Assembly (NCBI RefSeq): GCF_003589595.1
Contig: NW_020654422.1
Coordinates: 13,491,682-13,555,681 of the forward strand
DNA from: Hyposmocoma kahamanoa
Lineage: Eukaryota; Arthropoda; Insecta; Lepidoptera; Cosmopterigidae
Direction of reading: 5' to 3'
Length of the DNA stretch: 64,000 nucleotides
How positions within the stretch are numbered: position 1 is the stretch's first letter; the number at the start of each line of letters is the position of its first letter. Under the pieces are notes generated by a model that did no database searches, was not told the DNA's origin, and was given only the letters and a program-made list of their open reading frames with translations. This document shows, piece by piece, positions 26,401 through 38,400 of the stretch. Made by a program: the position numbers and the translations under genes.

Positions 26401-29400
26401 GAAAACCGAATTATAACGAAACCGTTGTCCTTTCAGGATAATTTGATGTTTATCGCAAAGACACGATTAGGTTCACGATTAGATTAGGTTAAGTTAGGTT
26501 TAGGGGGCATCGTTGTGGTCGAATCCTCGGGATTCCACGTTGCCCACAACACCCGACCAAGAGGGTGCGCTGGGGGGTTTTTAGTAGGTATGCCCTCCAT
26601 TGGAGGGTCAGTCCCACATAACCCTCGAGCCTCCCGGGACTCGAGGGTATGCATAAAGCATTTCCCCCCGTTAAAAAAAACATTTTCCTCTCAAAATTAC
26701 TTTCGAGGTTATGAAAATTCGAGCAAACGTTATTTCTGGAAAATGTCATTTCGGATTACTGATAGGTAACCAGTGGAAAAATATTCTCATAATTATAATT
26801 TATAACAGTCTCTAGAGTCTGGGGGTCTATTTCCTTTCTAATTCAGCTTCATTCGCGTCATACGTGAAATCAGGGATATCTTTATCTTTTTTATTTGCAC
26901 ATACTCATATTTCTATGTCTATCTATGAAGATCTTTGTTACTCTCGCGTCTAGGGTACAGTTTAAAGGCATTATTATGAAGTTCATGCTAGTTCGCTTTA
27001 GTTTTTGCAAAAAACGCAATAAAAAACCGAATAAAGAAATAATGAATGTTAAGGGTTACAACGGGGTCCACTTACCACTTACATGAAAATATCGTAAAAA
27101 AATATATTAGACCAAGCCATACAGTATACTACTAATTATTCTTGGTATAACAAAGCCATATGTAATCATAAGCACTACACTGGAAGCTCGAAATCCGTAA
27201 TGGATGACCTACACACTTGAGTTTCGATCGGAATGTGATTTGACATATTCGAACGGGCCTGTTTTTTCGTTGACGGACTTCTAGAATAGTCCCTTAGGTT
27301 ATTCATAATGGGAAAATGGCCATTACTACGAATTTCGTATTTCAAGAGTAGGGAGGGTCCCATATGTGAAAGGTGCTCCTATTACATAAATATCATCAAA
27401 ATAATACAAATTACATGAAACAAATTATGTTTAAAAGAAATTTTGTATCTCTCCTATTTGATCTTAAAAGTAACTAATTTCGTTCGTAGAATCTTTAAAC
27501 CTCTCCTAAAAAGTTGTCATTTTGCAGATGTGACCTTTTTACTTTAAGGGCGAGTAATAACAAAAGACTTATATCTGATATTATGATACCTTAACTGCAT
27601 TACGGCATGCCTTAACGCATAACATTTCAATTAAAATTGACTTGTAGACTGACGAAAGCTCAAATGCAGCATTACTAAATATTTTGTTACCAAGAGGTTA
27701 GCAAACAATTTCTTTCGTACGACCTCTTTTAACTCTCCTATATCTCTTAGCCTTCGTTATCAGTTATGATAACGCAGTTAGTTATAACGTAATCGATTTT
27801 TTTGCGGAATTGAATTCGTGAAACCATATACTGTCGTGACTCAAAATTGTGGAATTGAGAAAATACAATTTGATGATCTTACTGCGAATAATGTGATTTA
27901 TTTCATTTAAACGTAATACTTGATTATCCATTTATAAACGAGAATATATCGCACTGTTTTTACAATAGTATTGTAACTTAAAATATATGGAATTTAATAT
28001 TATATCATTACTGAATGTAAAATTTTATTCTCTATTATCAAGAAACAATTAGAAGATGTCCCAAATTGAAACACACTTTATGTGAGCCAGTTTTGGCCAA
28101 AACAGTCCTCATTCGAAAATATGAAATTATTTTTTCCTTTTTGTTTTTAAATGTATTTGGCAAGTAGGAAATATATACGTATATTTTAATAATCTTAAAA
28201 GTGGAAGTGCGTAATTAATTTTTCATCGATTCTGAGACACTTTGTGAGTTAAAACACTATTGTATTCACAGTGCGTTATATTGGTTTCATTCAGTATTTT
28301 TTTATTTTTCAAATCGCGTTTTCTCTATTCACAATTTTCAGTCACAACAGTGTTAGGTTTCGTGTGCAATATCTGGGATAAGCGAAATGAGATCTACGAC
28401 CATAAAAGGTTTTTTATATCTTTTTTGGTTTCAATGTTGCTGTTAAGCAAAATCAGTGTAATTGACATTTTTTCTCTTTCTGTTAGCAAAAAAATAAGGT
28501 GCCACTATATCGAAAGTTTGTTTTATAACATCAAGTGATGGGACGAACAAGTCGCGTACCTGATGGTAAGCTACACGCCTGTCCATAACAGTTGCAATGC
28601 CACTCAGAGCTTTAAATCGCAAAGATCTAAGGGGCACTGCTATTGCGCCCGTCCCGCTGAGACATAAGTTGACAAGTCCCATGTGACTGTAATTTCACCG
28701 TTACCCTTCAAAACCGGAAAAGTAATGCTGACATTACTTTCCTGGACGAACTCTTTCACAAGGAGCTCTACTGCTACTGAAATACATATGCGTTAGTTAT
28801 GACAAAGAGGGATTTTAGTACGCAACCGATTAAAATATTAGTCATTGTCGAGTTATTTTGAGTTCACTAGTCCAATTAAAGTAAAATGTTTAAGGTAATC
28901 GACACTGCCATTCGCAACTCTACATCGGATATAATTATTCACATTAGTTGCATTTCCATGAGTTTTATTATTAATAATTATTATTTACCCAACTGTGTTT
29001 GTCATTGTATTCCAGGAAGTGAATGTATATGACTTTGCTGTCTATGAATCAAGGTGTCTCGTCGTTATTGAAATAAACGGTGACACACATTTTATGCAAA
29101 TGAAATCAATTTCTTCAAACTAGTTTTAGTAGATCAATCACAAACAAGATTTATGTCAAACAAGATTGACATGATTCAACTTTAAGGTCTCTACTGAATA
29201 ACACTTTCGTAGAATTAATATTAACGACTTTATTTGTAATTTTAGATAGCAATAAGGATTTTTTTACAAAATAGATTTTGTAAATGAAAATATTTTTTTC
29301 GGATCTAAATCCCGTGTATTTGTATTTTTAAACTAACGTTTCAGGACATTTATAGGTTCCATGGTCTAGGCTGACTTCAGTCAAGCAGTCTTTCCAAAAT

Positions 29401-32400
29401 AGATTTTATGAAATACGTAAAAATGGTCTTTTTTCGTCATTTCGTTTCAGTTCACAAAAAAATACTGGTTTTGTTAAGTAAATTTTCTTTCTTTTCTTAA
29501 TAATTAAGTAGTTTTAAATGATATAAAATCTGGATCAAAATCATAAACATGTATGACCATTTTTTATAAATAAAAAAGAAACAAGTGATGAAAGAAGTCA
29601 TTAAAATGATAGCGGTAAATGTATTTTTACATGCATTTTATTCGAAGAAGAGAAAGTTACGTTTTTTTTCAAAACTTTATAAATAACTAAGATATGTAAC
29701 AAATTGAGATGAACTTGGTTATTAAGTGATGAAGTCAAATTTTAATTATTTTTTTTATATATATATTTCTTCAGAAGCAGGAGTAGGTTTCTTATTAATG
29801 CTGAAAATCCAAATCCCTTCACATAGTTTCTGCCTCAATTCCGGAATTTGCGAATCTAATGAGAATACTCACGAATTTCGGGACAGAAATGATGCTTTAG
29901 GCATTGTCAGAACACAATTCATTCATGAAATTCAATGCCAATTTTATTCTTTACAGGTCTCTTATTCTGGTTAACACTATGGCTCGTCATGGGAATACCA
30001 GCAGGTCCTGGAGGGCAGTTATTCACCCTAGCTATCCTTACATTAGCAGCCCATTTAGGTGGATGGGCATTACAGAAAACGACGACATTACCCGCTCTCA
30101 TAGGAATGTTGATAATGGGAGTTATAATGAAGAACGTTGGATTTGTTCATTTCGATAAAGATTATCAACTTGTGGTTTCTTATATCAGGTACTGTAATTT
30201 TCTCTAAAATATTTGTAATTTTGGATATTTTTTCTTTATTAAAAAATAAATGCACATAAAAATTTGACCACCACCTCGTCCCCATTGATGGAAAGTGACG
30301 ACGAGGTCGAACGACGGAGCATGCTCACCTAAATAATGCCTATTTACTCTCGCCTCGAAAAGGTTATAAATGGCCAAGTTCCGTCGTTCACGGAAGTAAA
30401 GTCCTGAATTTGATCCTATAGTTGGTCACAGTTATTTTTATCTTGTCAGTTTTATCGTAATTCGTGACAAATGAAAATTGATACCACATAAAAGGTGAAA
30501 GTTTTTGATTTTTGTGAATTTTTTTGACATTGGTACCTACTAATGAGAACTTTCGTGTTTATTTTTCCTTATTTATCAAAAAAAATCTCAAAGTAAGTAA
30601 CTAAAGTACTCGTGTTATGGAAATCCGAAACAACAACGGTACCACAAACACCCAGACCCGAGACAATATAGAAAAACTCTTCTACGTTGACCCGGTCGGG
30701 GATCGAACCCAGGACCTCAGAGATGACGACACCAAAAAATGCAAGCCACTCGACCAAGGAGGTCAAAATGATTGATGCGATCCAGTTTTAAGGATCAGGA
30801 ACGTTGTCATGAAATGTGCATAATAAGACCACGTAAGTATTCTTTAATGCCTATTATTTGCAAAACAAAAGGTAATCATCGTTTTGTCTCATTACAGAAA
30901 AATTGCTCTAACGATTCTTCTAATTAGAGCTGGAATGGATTTAGACCCTCATGCCTTGAGAAAACACTTCCTTACTGTGATAAAACTTTCTTTACTCCCT
31001 TGGACATTTGAGTTTGTACTTTGTGCTGTGATGGTATTTTATTTCATCGATTTGCCTTGGGATTGGGGTAAGATTTATTTTGTTACTGCTTATATTTAGA
31101 TAAAATCACTATTATAAAGTTTTTCTCTACTGCTACTATCATTTATATTAAATAGTCACGGCATTTGGGTAACTGAGCTAACGTGCATTATGGTAAACTC
31201 TATGAATTGACTTTGTTGACACCTTCAAGAACAGATTAAACGGTTCCAAGTAAGCCGCAATCTGAATCACAAACCATAACATCAACTCTAGACATACATA
31301 TACATAAATACATCAACACTTTTTATGATCGTAATTGCAATGTCTCAAGTAGCATTTTTATTTAATTCTTTTGCAGCGTTTCTACTAGGTTCAATAGTAG
31401 CTGCAGTATCACCAGCTGTAATAGTACCCTGTCTAATGCGACTACGTCGAAAAGGTTACGGAGTATCAAAAGGAATACCCACATTGGTCCTGGCGGTTTC
31501 TGGAATTGATGACGCAGCCAGCGTAGCTGTTTTTGGAATACTGATTTCTGTGATTTTTCCGAGTAATTCCCTTACTATGACAATTGTATCGGTATGTAAT
31601 TGTTATATAATTTCTTTTATCGTTTTTCTGTAGTGTATTTAGTAGATATTTATGTCTTTATTATATCTATATATATTAGCGTATTTGTCATCTTACTTGA
31701 CCTTTCTTTAAGTATGGAATAAGATAGATACCAATTATTTATATTACGTCTAAGAATCCATGTCTACTAAATATAAATGCACTAATTATGTATTATTAGC
31801 AAAGAAAGTAAGTAATAATGGCTTCAACCAGATTTCTCAAAAACTACATGAAAACAAGAAATTATGTAATATTTAATATTTTTGGCAATGATTTTTTCTA
31901 ATTATCATCCCATACCGCATATGAAAGGCCACTTAAGAAAGTTGTTGCACGAATGATAGTTTTGGATGCCAATATAGCATTTGTATATAAATAATTTGTT
32001 CATTATTGCTAAAATTGTATATTAGTATCATCAGATGTCAATCACCAGATGCAATATGGCCGAACTTTTACTTCATACACCATAATTTTAGAAGCTTTTT
32101 ATTATATCCCTTTAAAACAAATGTAATCTTGGCCTTTTTTACAGGGTCCACTGAGTGTTGTCATTGGTATAGCATTTGGTTTGATTTTGGGATATTTTGT
32201 AAAATATGTCCCTGAAAGAAATGACGCCTTCTTGGTGCCGTTAAGAGTATTGTTCCTTCTCTTTGGTGGCATTGTTTCTATGCTCGGCTTTGAAGAGATC
32301 GGTTGGGGTGGAGCTGGTAAGTTATCAAGTAAAATTTATAAATTTAGGTATTATAGCTAGATTGGTATGGAAATATTATATATCCTATTTTTAGATAGAG

Positions 32401-35400
32401 CTCTCCCTAATACGGCCTAAATCTTCTGATAAAATATATCGAGTTCTTAGATTTCTGCGACTGCTGCAATTTGGAAAAAATTGGACCTGTAAAGAACTCG
32501 AAACATTGGTTTGTTTGAAAAAAGAAAATCCGCGCCACAGATCTGAAAACAGTTTCATTTTCATAAATATAATATTAAACAGACTACAATAAGGCGTTAA
32601 TAATTTGAATTTTAGGTCCATTAGCAGTGATAACGTTCGCGTTTATTGCTTGCAAGAACTGGTCTGATCTCGGCTGGGAGCACGAGGACAATCCAGCTGT
32701 TACAGCCTTTGAAATCTTTTGGATGTTCTTCGAACCTATGCTGTTCTCGGTCACTGGAGCCCAAATTGATGTACTTAAGTACTTATTTACATTTTAATTA
32801 AGATTATCGTAAAGGAAAATAGGTTCTTTGTGTATAAAATTGTTAGAGTGACACGTGAGGAATCATCACGAGTAAAGGATCATTTCAAAAGACACTTAGT
32901 CTAGTACTGACAACGAGAACAATATAATATTTTAGACTTTCACAGTGACTATAAAAACAAATCCTAAAATTATAACAAATAATAAGGGTGTCATTCTTAA
33001 TTTCGAATAACACTATTTCAACTCGACTGTACTTCGACTACACATTAATTCGACGGAACACTACTTCGACAAAAGATGTTCGACAGGTCACAGTCCGACA
33101 GAACACAGCTTCGACAACACAAACATTCGGTAGGTCAAAACACCGACAGAAAACTACTTCGACAACACATTTATTCAACAGGTCACTATTCCGACAGAAC
33201 ATGAAATATTTATTATAAATATTTGCTGTACTGAGACTACTTAGGTTCCTAACACATTTACTTTATTCCTTAGCGGAATATCTCATATACATATATATGT
33301 CTGAGAAATAATTAATAACTAGTTAAGCAGTGTATATTTTTTAATTATTTTTAAAGTAACTGTATTATACAGATAAGATACAATAAAAGCTTAAATACTG
33401 GAGCGTAAAACTAGGATTAAATTATATTAATAAAATTGGGTCCCCGCGGCAAGGTGCCCCAGATGATAGCAGCGTTCCTCCTTTGTATACTATACTAATG
33501 CTTTTGGCAAGGCAGCGGCCCTGACAGTTATTTGTCGATTTCATGTTCTATCGGAATAGTGACCTGTGGAATACATGTGTTATCGAAGTAGTTTTGTGTC
33601 GATATAGTGACCCATGTTTGTGTTGTCGAAGCAGTGTTCTGTGGGACTAGTGACCTATCGAACATGTGTTTTTTCGAAGTAGTATTCCGTCGAATTAATG
33701 TGTATTCGAGGTAATGTCCAGTCGAAATAGTGTTGTTCGAAATTAAGAATGACACCCAAATGATACAAACATTATTATTGAAATATCATGCAAATATAAC
33801 CGTTACAATAACTTATGGTCTTCGCTTTTTTCTTATAAAACTTACCAAAGCAAAAAAAAAACAAACTCACAATCTGAAGTTTTGAAAATATAAATTATGT
33901 TTCCAGATTCCAGCGTTGCCAGGTGACTTAGTGCTAATTGGTAGTGGCATTTTAGGCGCATGTGCAATTACACGAGCGATACTCACCAGCGTCTGTGCAG
34001 TTCGGAGTAACCTAAACTTCAAGGAGAAAGTCTTCGTCGGTCTGGCTTGGATGGCCAAGGCCACTGTTCAGGTGACTTGAGTTTTTGTTTTTACCAATTT
34101 ATCATTTAATTGAAACGTGACTATACTTTTTAACAGTATTTTATGATATTAACGTTTAACATTTTCATTAAGCTTAGAGAAAGTAAAATTTTAGCATAAT
34201 TTTAAATGCTTTATTCTTAATAAAGACTGTTTAAAATAATACTGTTTAAAATCACAACGAATAAGAGTTGGAACTGAACTATATATAAAAAGGTCGGGCC
34301 TTTTTATTATATATATATTATAGCCACACATTTTTACTTATTTTCAAAATGTAAGACCGAATGTGTTCCTCGATCAATGCATTAATAACATTTGAAATTA
34401 TTGTCGTCACATATTTGTGGTAACATATTTGTTTTCCGTTTTTCCTTTCACCGGTTCCTACACACAACAGTAAATAACATACACCTTGTTTTCATTCATT
34501 GTTATGATACCATCGAGTGTGTTATCACCAACTGCAATATGCGGAAATCGATTCTAAACAGTCTACCGATGCCACCTACTTATCTTATTTTCTTTATGAA
34601 ATCAATTGATTAGGCATTAGGTGTTTGTAGCACAAGTTTGTCTCTTGTTTGCCATTTTAATCTATTTTTGTTTTAGGGTTTTCATGTCATTTTTTTATAA
34701 TTATTAACATCAAGCAGTGGTAGCCCTGTGGAAGAATCATTGTTTTTTTTAATTGCTCATAAATACTTAACCCCAAACCGACCATTTGGTTCTGAGTAGA
34801 TAATTGTGCAGAATAGTGTTAAATATACTTAACACTTAACCTTTGAGCCTTAAAATTAATTTTTATATGACTTCGTGATTACAAGCATGACATTTTAAGC
34901 AACTTTTTAAGCAAATCCAACTTACATTTAACTTACTTAAATACGCTATAATAATAAATAAACACCTTATAGACTAGGGAAATCCTGTATCAAAGGTGCC
35001 ATGGGCACACAATAGACAACCACAAATTACACCCAAACTTACGAGAGAAATAAATGTAGGCCATACATATAGTTATGTCGACCCGGGAATCGAACCCTGT
35101 GTGGCAGACCAGAATGGTATCCGTTCGGCCACGGAGGCAGTCTGTTGTGTTATGGATCTCAGAACCAAAAGATCAGCTAGGAGGTCAGGAATCTTAAAAC
35201 ATTGACTGTACATATGATTTTCATTTCTAAGCTACGTAACTACTCGCTAATGTTGAAGGAAAACATCGAAGAAGGTTCACAGCCCGTAGGTTGAGTTACG
35301 GAGTAATACCCTCTGTTATAAGGAGACCCGTGTACAGCAGTGGCACTTTGATGTTGTATTAGTATCAGTAATTAGTCAGTGAGTGTCTAACAAAAAAGGC

Positions 35401-38400
35401 TTAAGTTAAAAACACGCATAAATTATCAGTTTATATTATTGTCATATTTACATTGTCACCCGCGACGATGCTTCCGATGCGAATATTGTTCAATAAACCT
35501 TGAATGTTACTATTGAACTTGTTGCCGTTTTTACTTGAAATACTTAATAGAGGTCGTTTATAGCGTATCGATATCGGTGTTTTTTCATCGTTTATCGAAT
35601 GTAATTCAAGGCTTGTTTATATTTTGACCTAGCTGTATGGAATTTCAATCATAAAACGAAGTAATAAATATTTATTTATGTATGAAGCTATCAGCGCCAA
35701 AGTGTAACCCACGTTTAACAAATCGTAATTGTAATACAAACAAAGAATTACTGAACTTTAAGTATTTGGGGTTAACAGTACATAGTAAATTTTCTTGGAA
35801 GTTGCATGTGGAAAATGTCTGTTCCAAACTTTGACTGACTAGATAAATGTTTTCAACTTAAATTTATTGTCAATGAGGCTAATTTGTATACCGTCTATAA
35901 CGCGCTTTGTGAGTCTATCTATATATATAATCTATAGTATGGTCCTTAGTTATGGGCGTAGGTTTAGGTAAGGTACTTGAAATTGTTGGTGGATAAAAGT
36001 GTAAAGGAAAAATGTGACAAAAACTATGTGAAATTATTCTCGATTTGTAATGTATTGCCAGTTCAAGAGAAATTCAAACTATTATTAGCTTTGGAGGAAT
36101 ACGGAAGGGATGAGTTTAAGAATTGTGTTGAACATTCTAATACCACTAGATCTGTTAACAACAAAGAATATATTGTACTTAGAACTATAAATTACTATAG
36201 ACAAAGAACTATAAATTATTTAATTCTTGTCATATATAATGATCTGAATTTTGACGAAAATAATTTATCTAAATTAACATTTAAAAAGAAATTATTATCA
36301 TAAATCTCAGATAACTAAGCTTTGTACTATTGATTTTGATATATCCATGCGAGTGTATTTTATGACGTACGATAGGTAATTATTTATTGCTTATGATCAG
36401 AGTGTGTATCCGCCAATGAACTGCTCTGCAGTTTGGCGGGTTTCAAATTTGTAGCCAAGTGTATTTCATGTAATAAATTTTTTTTATCTTTCATATACCA
36501 CACTCATACCTGATAAATATTGAAACGGAAAAACATATTTACGTTATTACATTACCGATTACACAAAAGAAAATATATTTTCTTTTAAACAATTTCTAGG
36601 AATAATATATTCACTATTACACCTTAAAAATAAATAAAATGTTCATTACAGGCCGCACTTGGACCAGTACCCCTTGACAGAGTTCACGAAATGGCCCGAC
36701 ACAATGAAACGGGATATGACGCAGAAACGATGGCACGGTTCGTAAACTATGCTGAAGTTGTTGTCACAATATGCATCCTGTCCATTGTAATAACTGCTCC
36801 TATTGGAGCTATAGTGATAACTATCACTGGACCAAGACTGCTTTCTAGAACTACGAAGCCACCTATTCTAGAAGGTAAGTTTGTATATTATAAAAAAGTA
36901 AGACAATGTATAAACCTTTCTCTATCAAAATCCATTAGCTGTAAAAAGGCTTTCCGTATTCGTGTTTGATATTTCATTATAAGAGTACTTAGTAGTTCTC
37001 TGAAAAAAAAAAACAACAAAATGTTTTGTAGATATTATATCGTTATAGCTATATGAATACTGTCGTCTCTTCTTATTTAAGAACTAGACTCTTATTTGTG
37101 GAGTATTCAATAATCATCTCTGTTCAGTGCCCTAACTTTGATTTTGTGACACAACACAACATTACCTTTTTCCATTACTTCATGTAAATAACTTCGCTTC
37201 GGTCTTCCTCTGCCTCTCTTTCCTTCGATCATCTCTTCTGCAATGCTTCTAAAAAAACTGTCATGACATATTAGATGCCCAAACATCTATCTACTTCTCT
37301 ACAATCTCTTGTACATATTATAGTTCCAATGAAATATGTGTCAACTACACATTACCTCTGGGTAATTTGCTCCACCTAATTTCGGTGACAATTTTTATTA
37401 TTTCTAGAATATTATCATGAAATATTATTTCATAATCGAGTGTAATAACCTGAAATATTATTTAATATTTCAGGATAACGTAAAATTGCCACCGAAACAA
37501 AGTAGACAAAACTAATTTGAAAATTTCTCTCCTTCTATTGAGGCATCGTTGTTTATGATAGTTGCGTTAATAATGATGTCACAAAAGCTCTTATTTTTTA
37601 AAGAAAACGGGTTTAAGTGTTGAATTGACAAGGCGTAAATCTAGCAATGATACTAGTCAAAGTAAATACCACTTCCTTTTTACCTCTGATATTAGAACCT
37701 CACTACCGTTTTTGGCATTGTAAGTGAGAAGAAATAGATCTTACGACAAAAGCGAACGTTTTTCCTTTAACCGTCATGCCGCAAACGATTTTGACATATT
37801 TTTTTAAATGGTGGATGAATATTGATTGTTATTGTACATTGCATTGGTTTACAACCATGATATTCATTTATTCTTTGTCAAATGCCTACACTGGCACTTG
37901 TTTAAAGTCGAATACAAAGAAAAATTCCTACGATATGACAGGACGACAGTAAGAACCGAAAAATCCCAACACAAAAAATCTGTAACAAACACTTAGAAGT
38001 AAGGCCTGCTCACTCGATCTGTGATTCAATTGGGAGAACAGTAGCCCTAGTTTGGAATACAGAAGCAAGTTCAAGTCCTGTAAGTTCAAAGGAATTTTTC
38101 TTTGTGTTTGGTCTTTGTATTAATTGTAACAAAATGGTAGATGAAATCACAGCTGCGCGTTATAGATACGGAATGGCTGCGGGAATCTGTAATACCAAAA
38201 TCATTTGGGAAACCATGCATTCCAAGGACGCGTGGCGGGCTAATTGTTTTGTCTACTTTTTTTATATAAGTATGACTCTAATCCATTGAAAGTATCAATT
38301 TAATGTGAGGTACAGAAACGTGAAGTGCTCAAAAGAAAACATATTGCCCTGAAAAAGTTTCCTAATTCTAATTCAGGCATTCAGGAGAAGGAAGACAGCG

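Noticed and set aside
29726..30158. Frames overlapping NHA exon 3 in other phases
   Set aside because: They read through the TTTACAG acceptor or in the wrong frame; the conserved motif frame is the one with GIPAGPGG.
32985..33230. Regular spaced repeats that could suggest a CRISPR array
   Set aside because: Units are contiguous 16-mers without unique spacers, occur in inverted arms, and the context is an insect intron.
33528..33755. Two matching ORFs (+ and -) with a 16-residue repeat, suggesting a repetitive protein
   Set aside because: They result from the 48-bp periodic foldback arms being open in frame; inverted copies on opposite strands confirm the DNA-level origin.
34255..34320. AAAAAGGTCGGGCCTTTTT stem followed by T/A run, resembling a rho-independent terminator
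   Set aside because: The window is eukaryotic intronic DNA; a short GC stem in AT-rich sequence is expected by chance.
35977..36303. 108-codon ORF as a nested intronic gene
   Set aside because: The upstream KYLGLT block and the C-terminal texture identify a LINE reverse-transcriptase tail.
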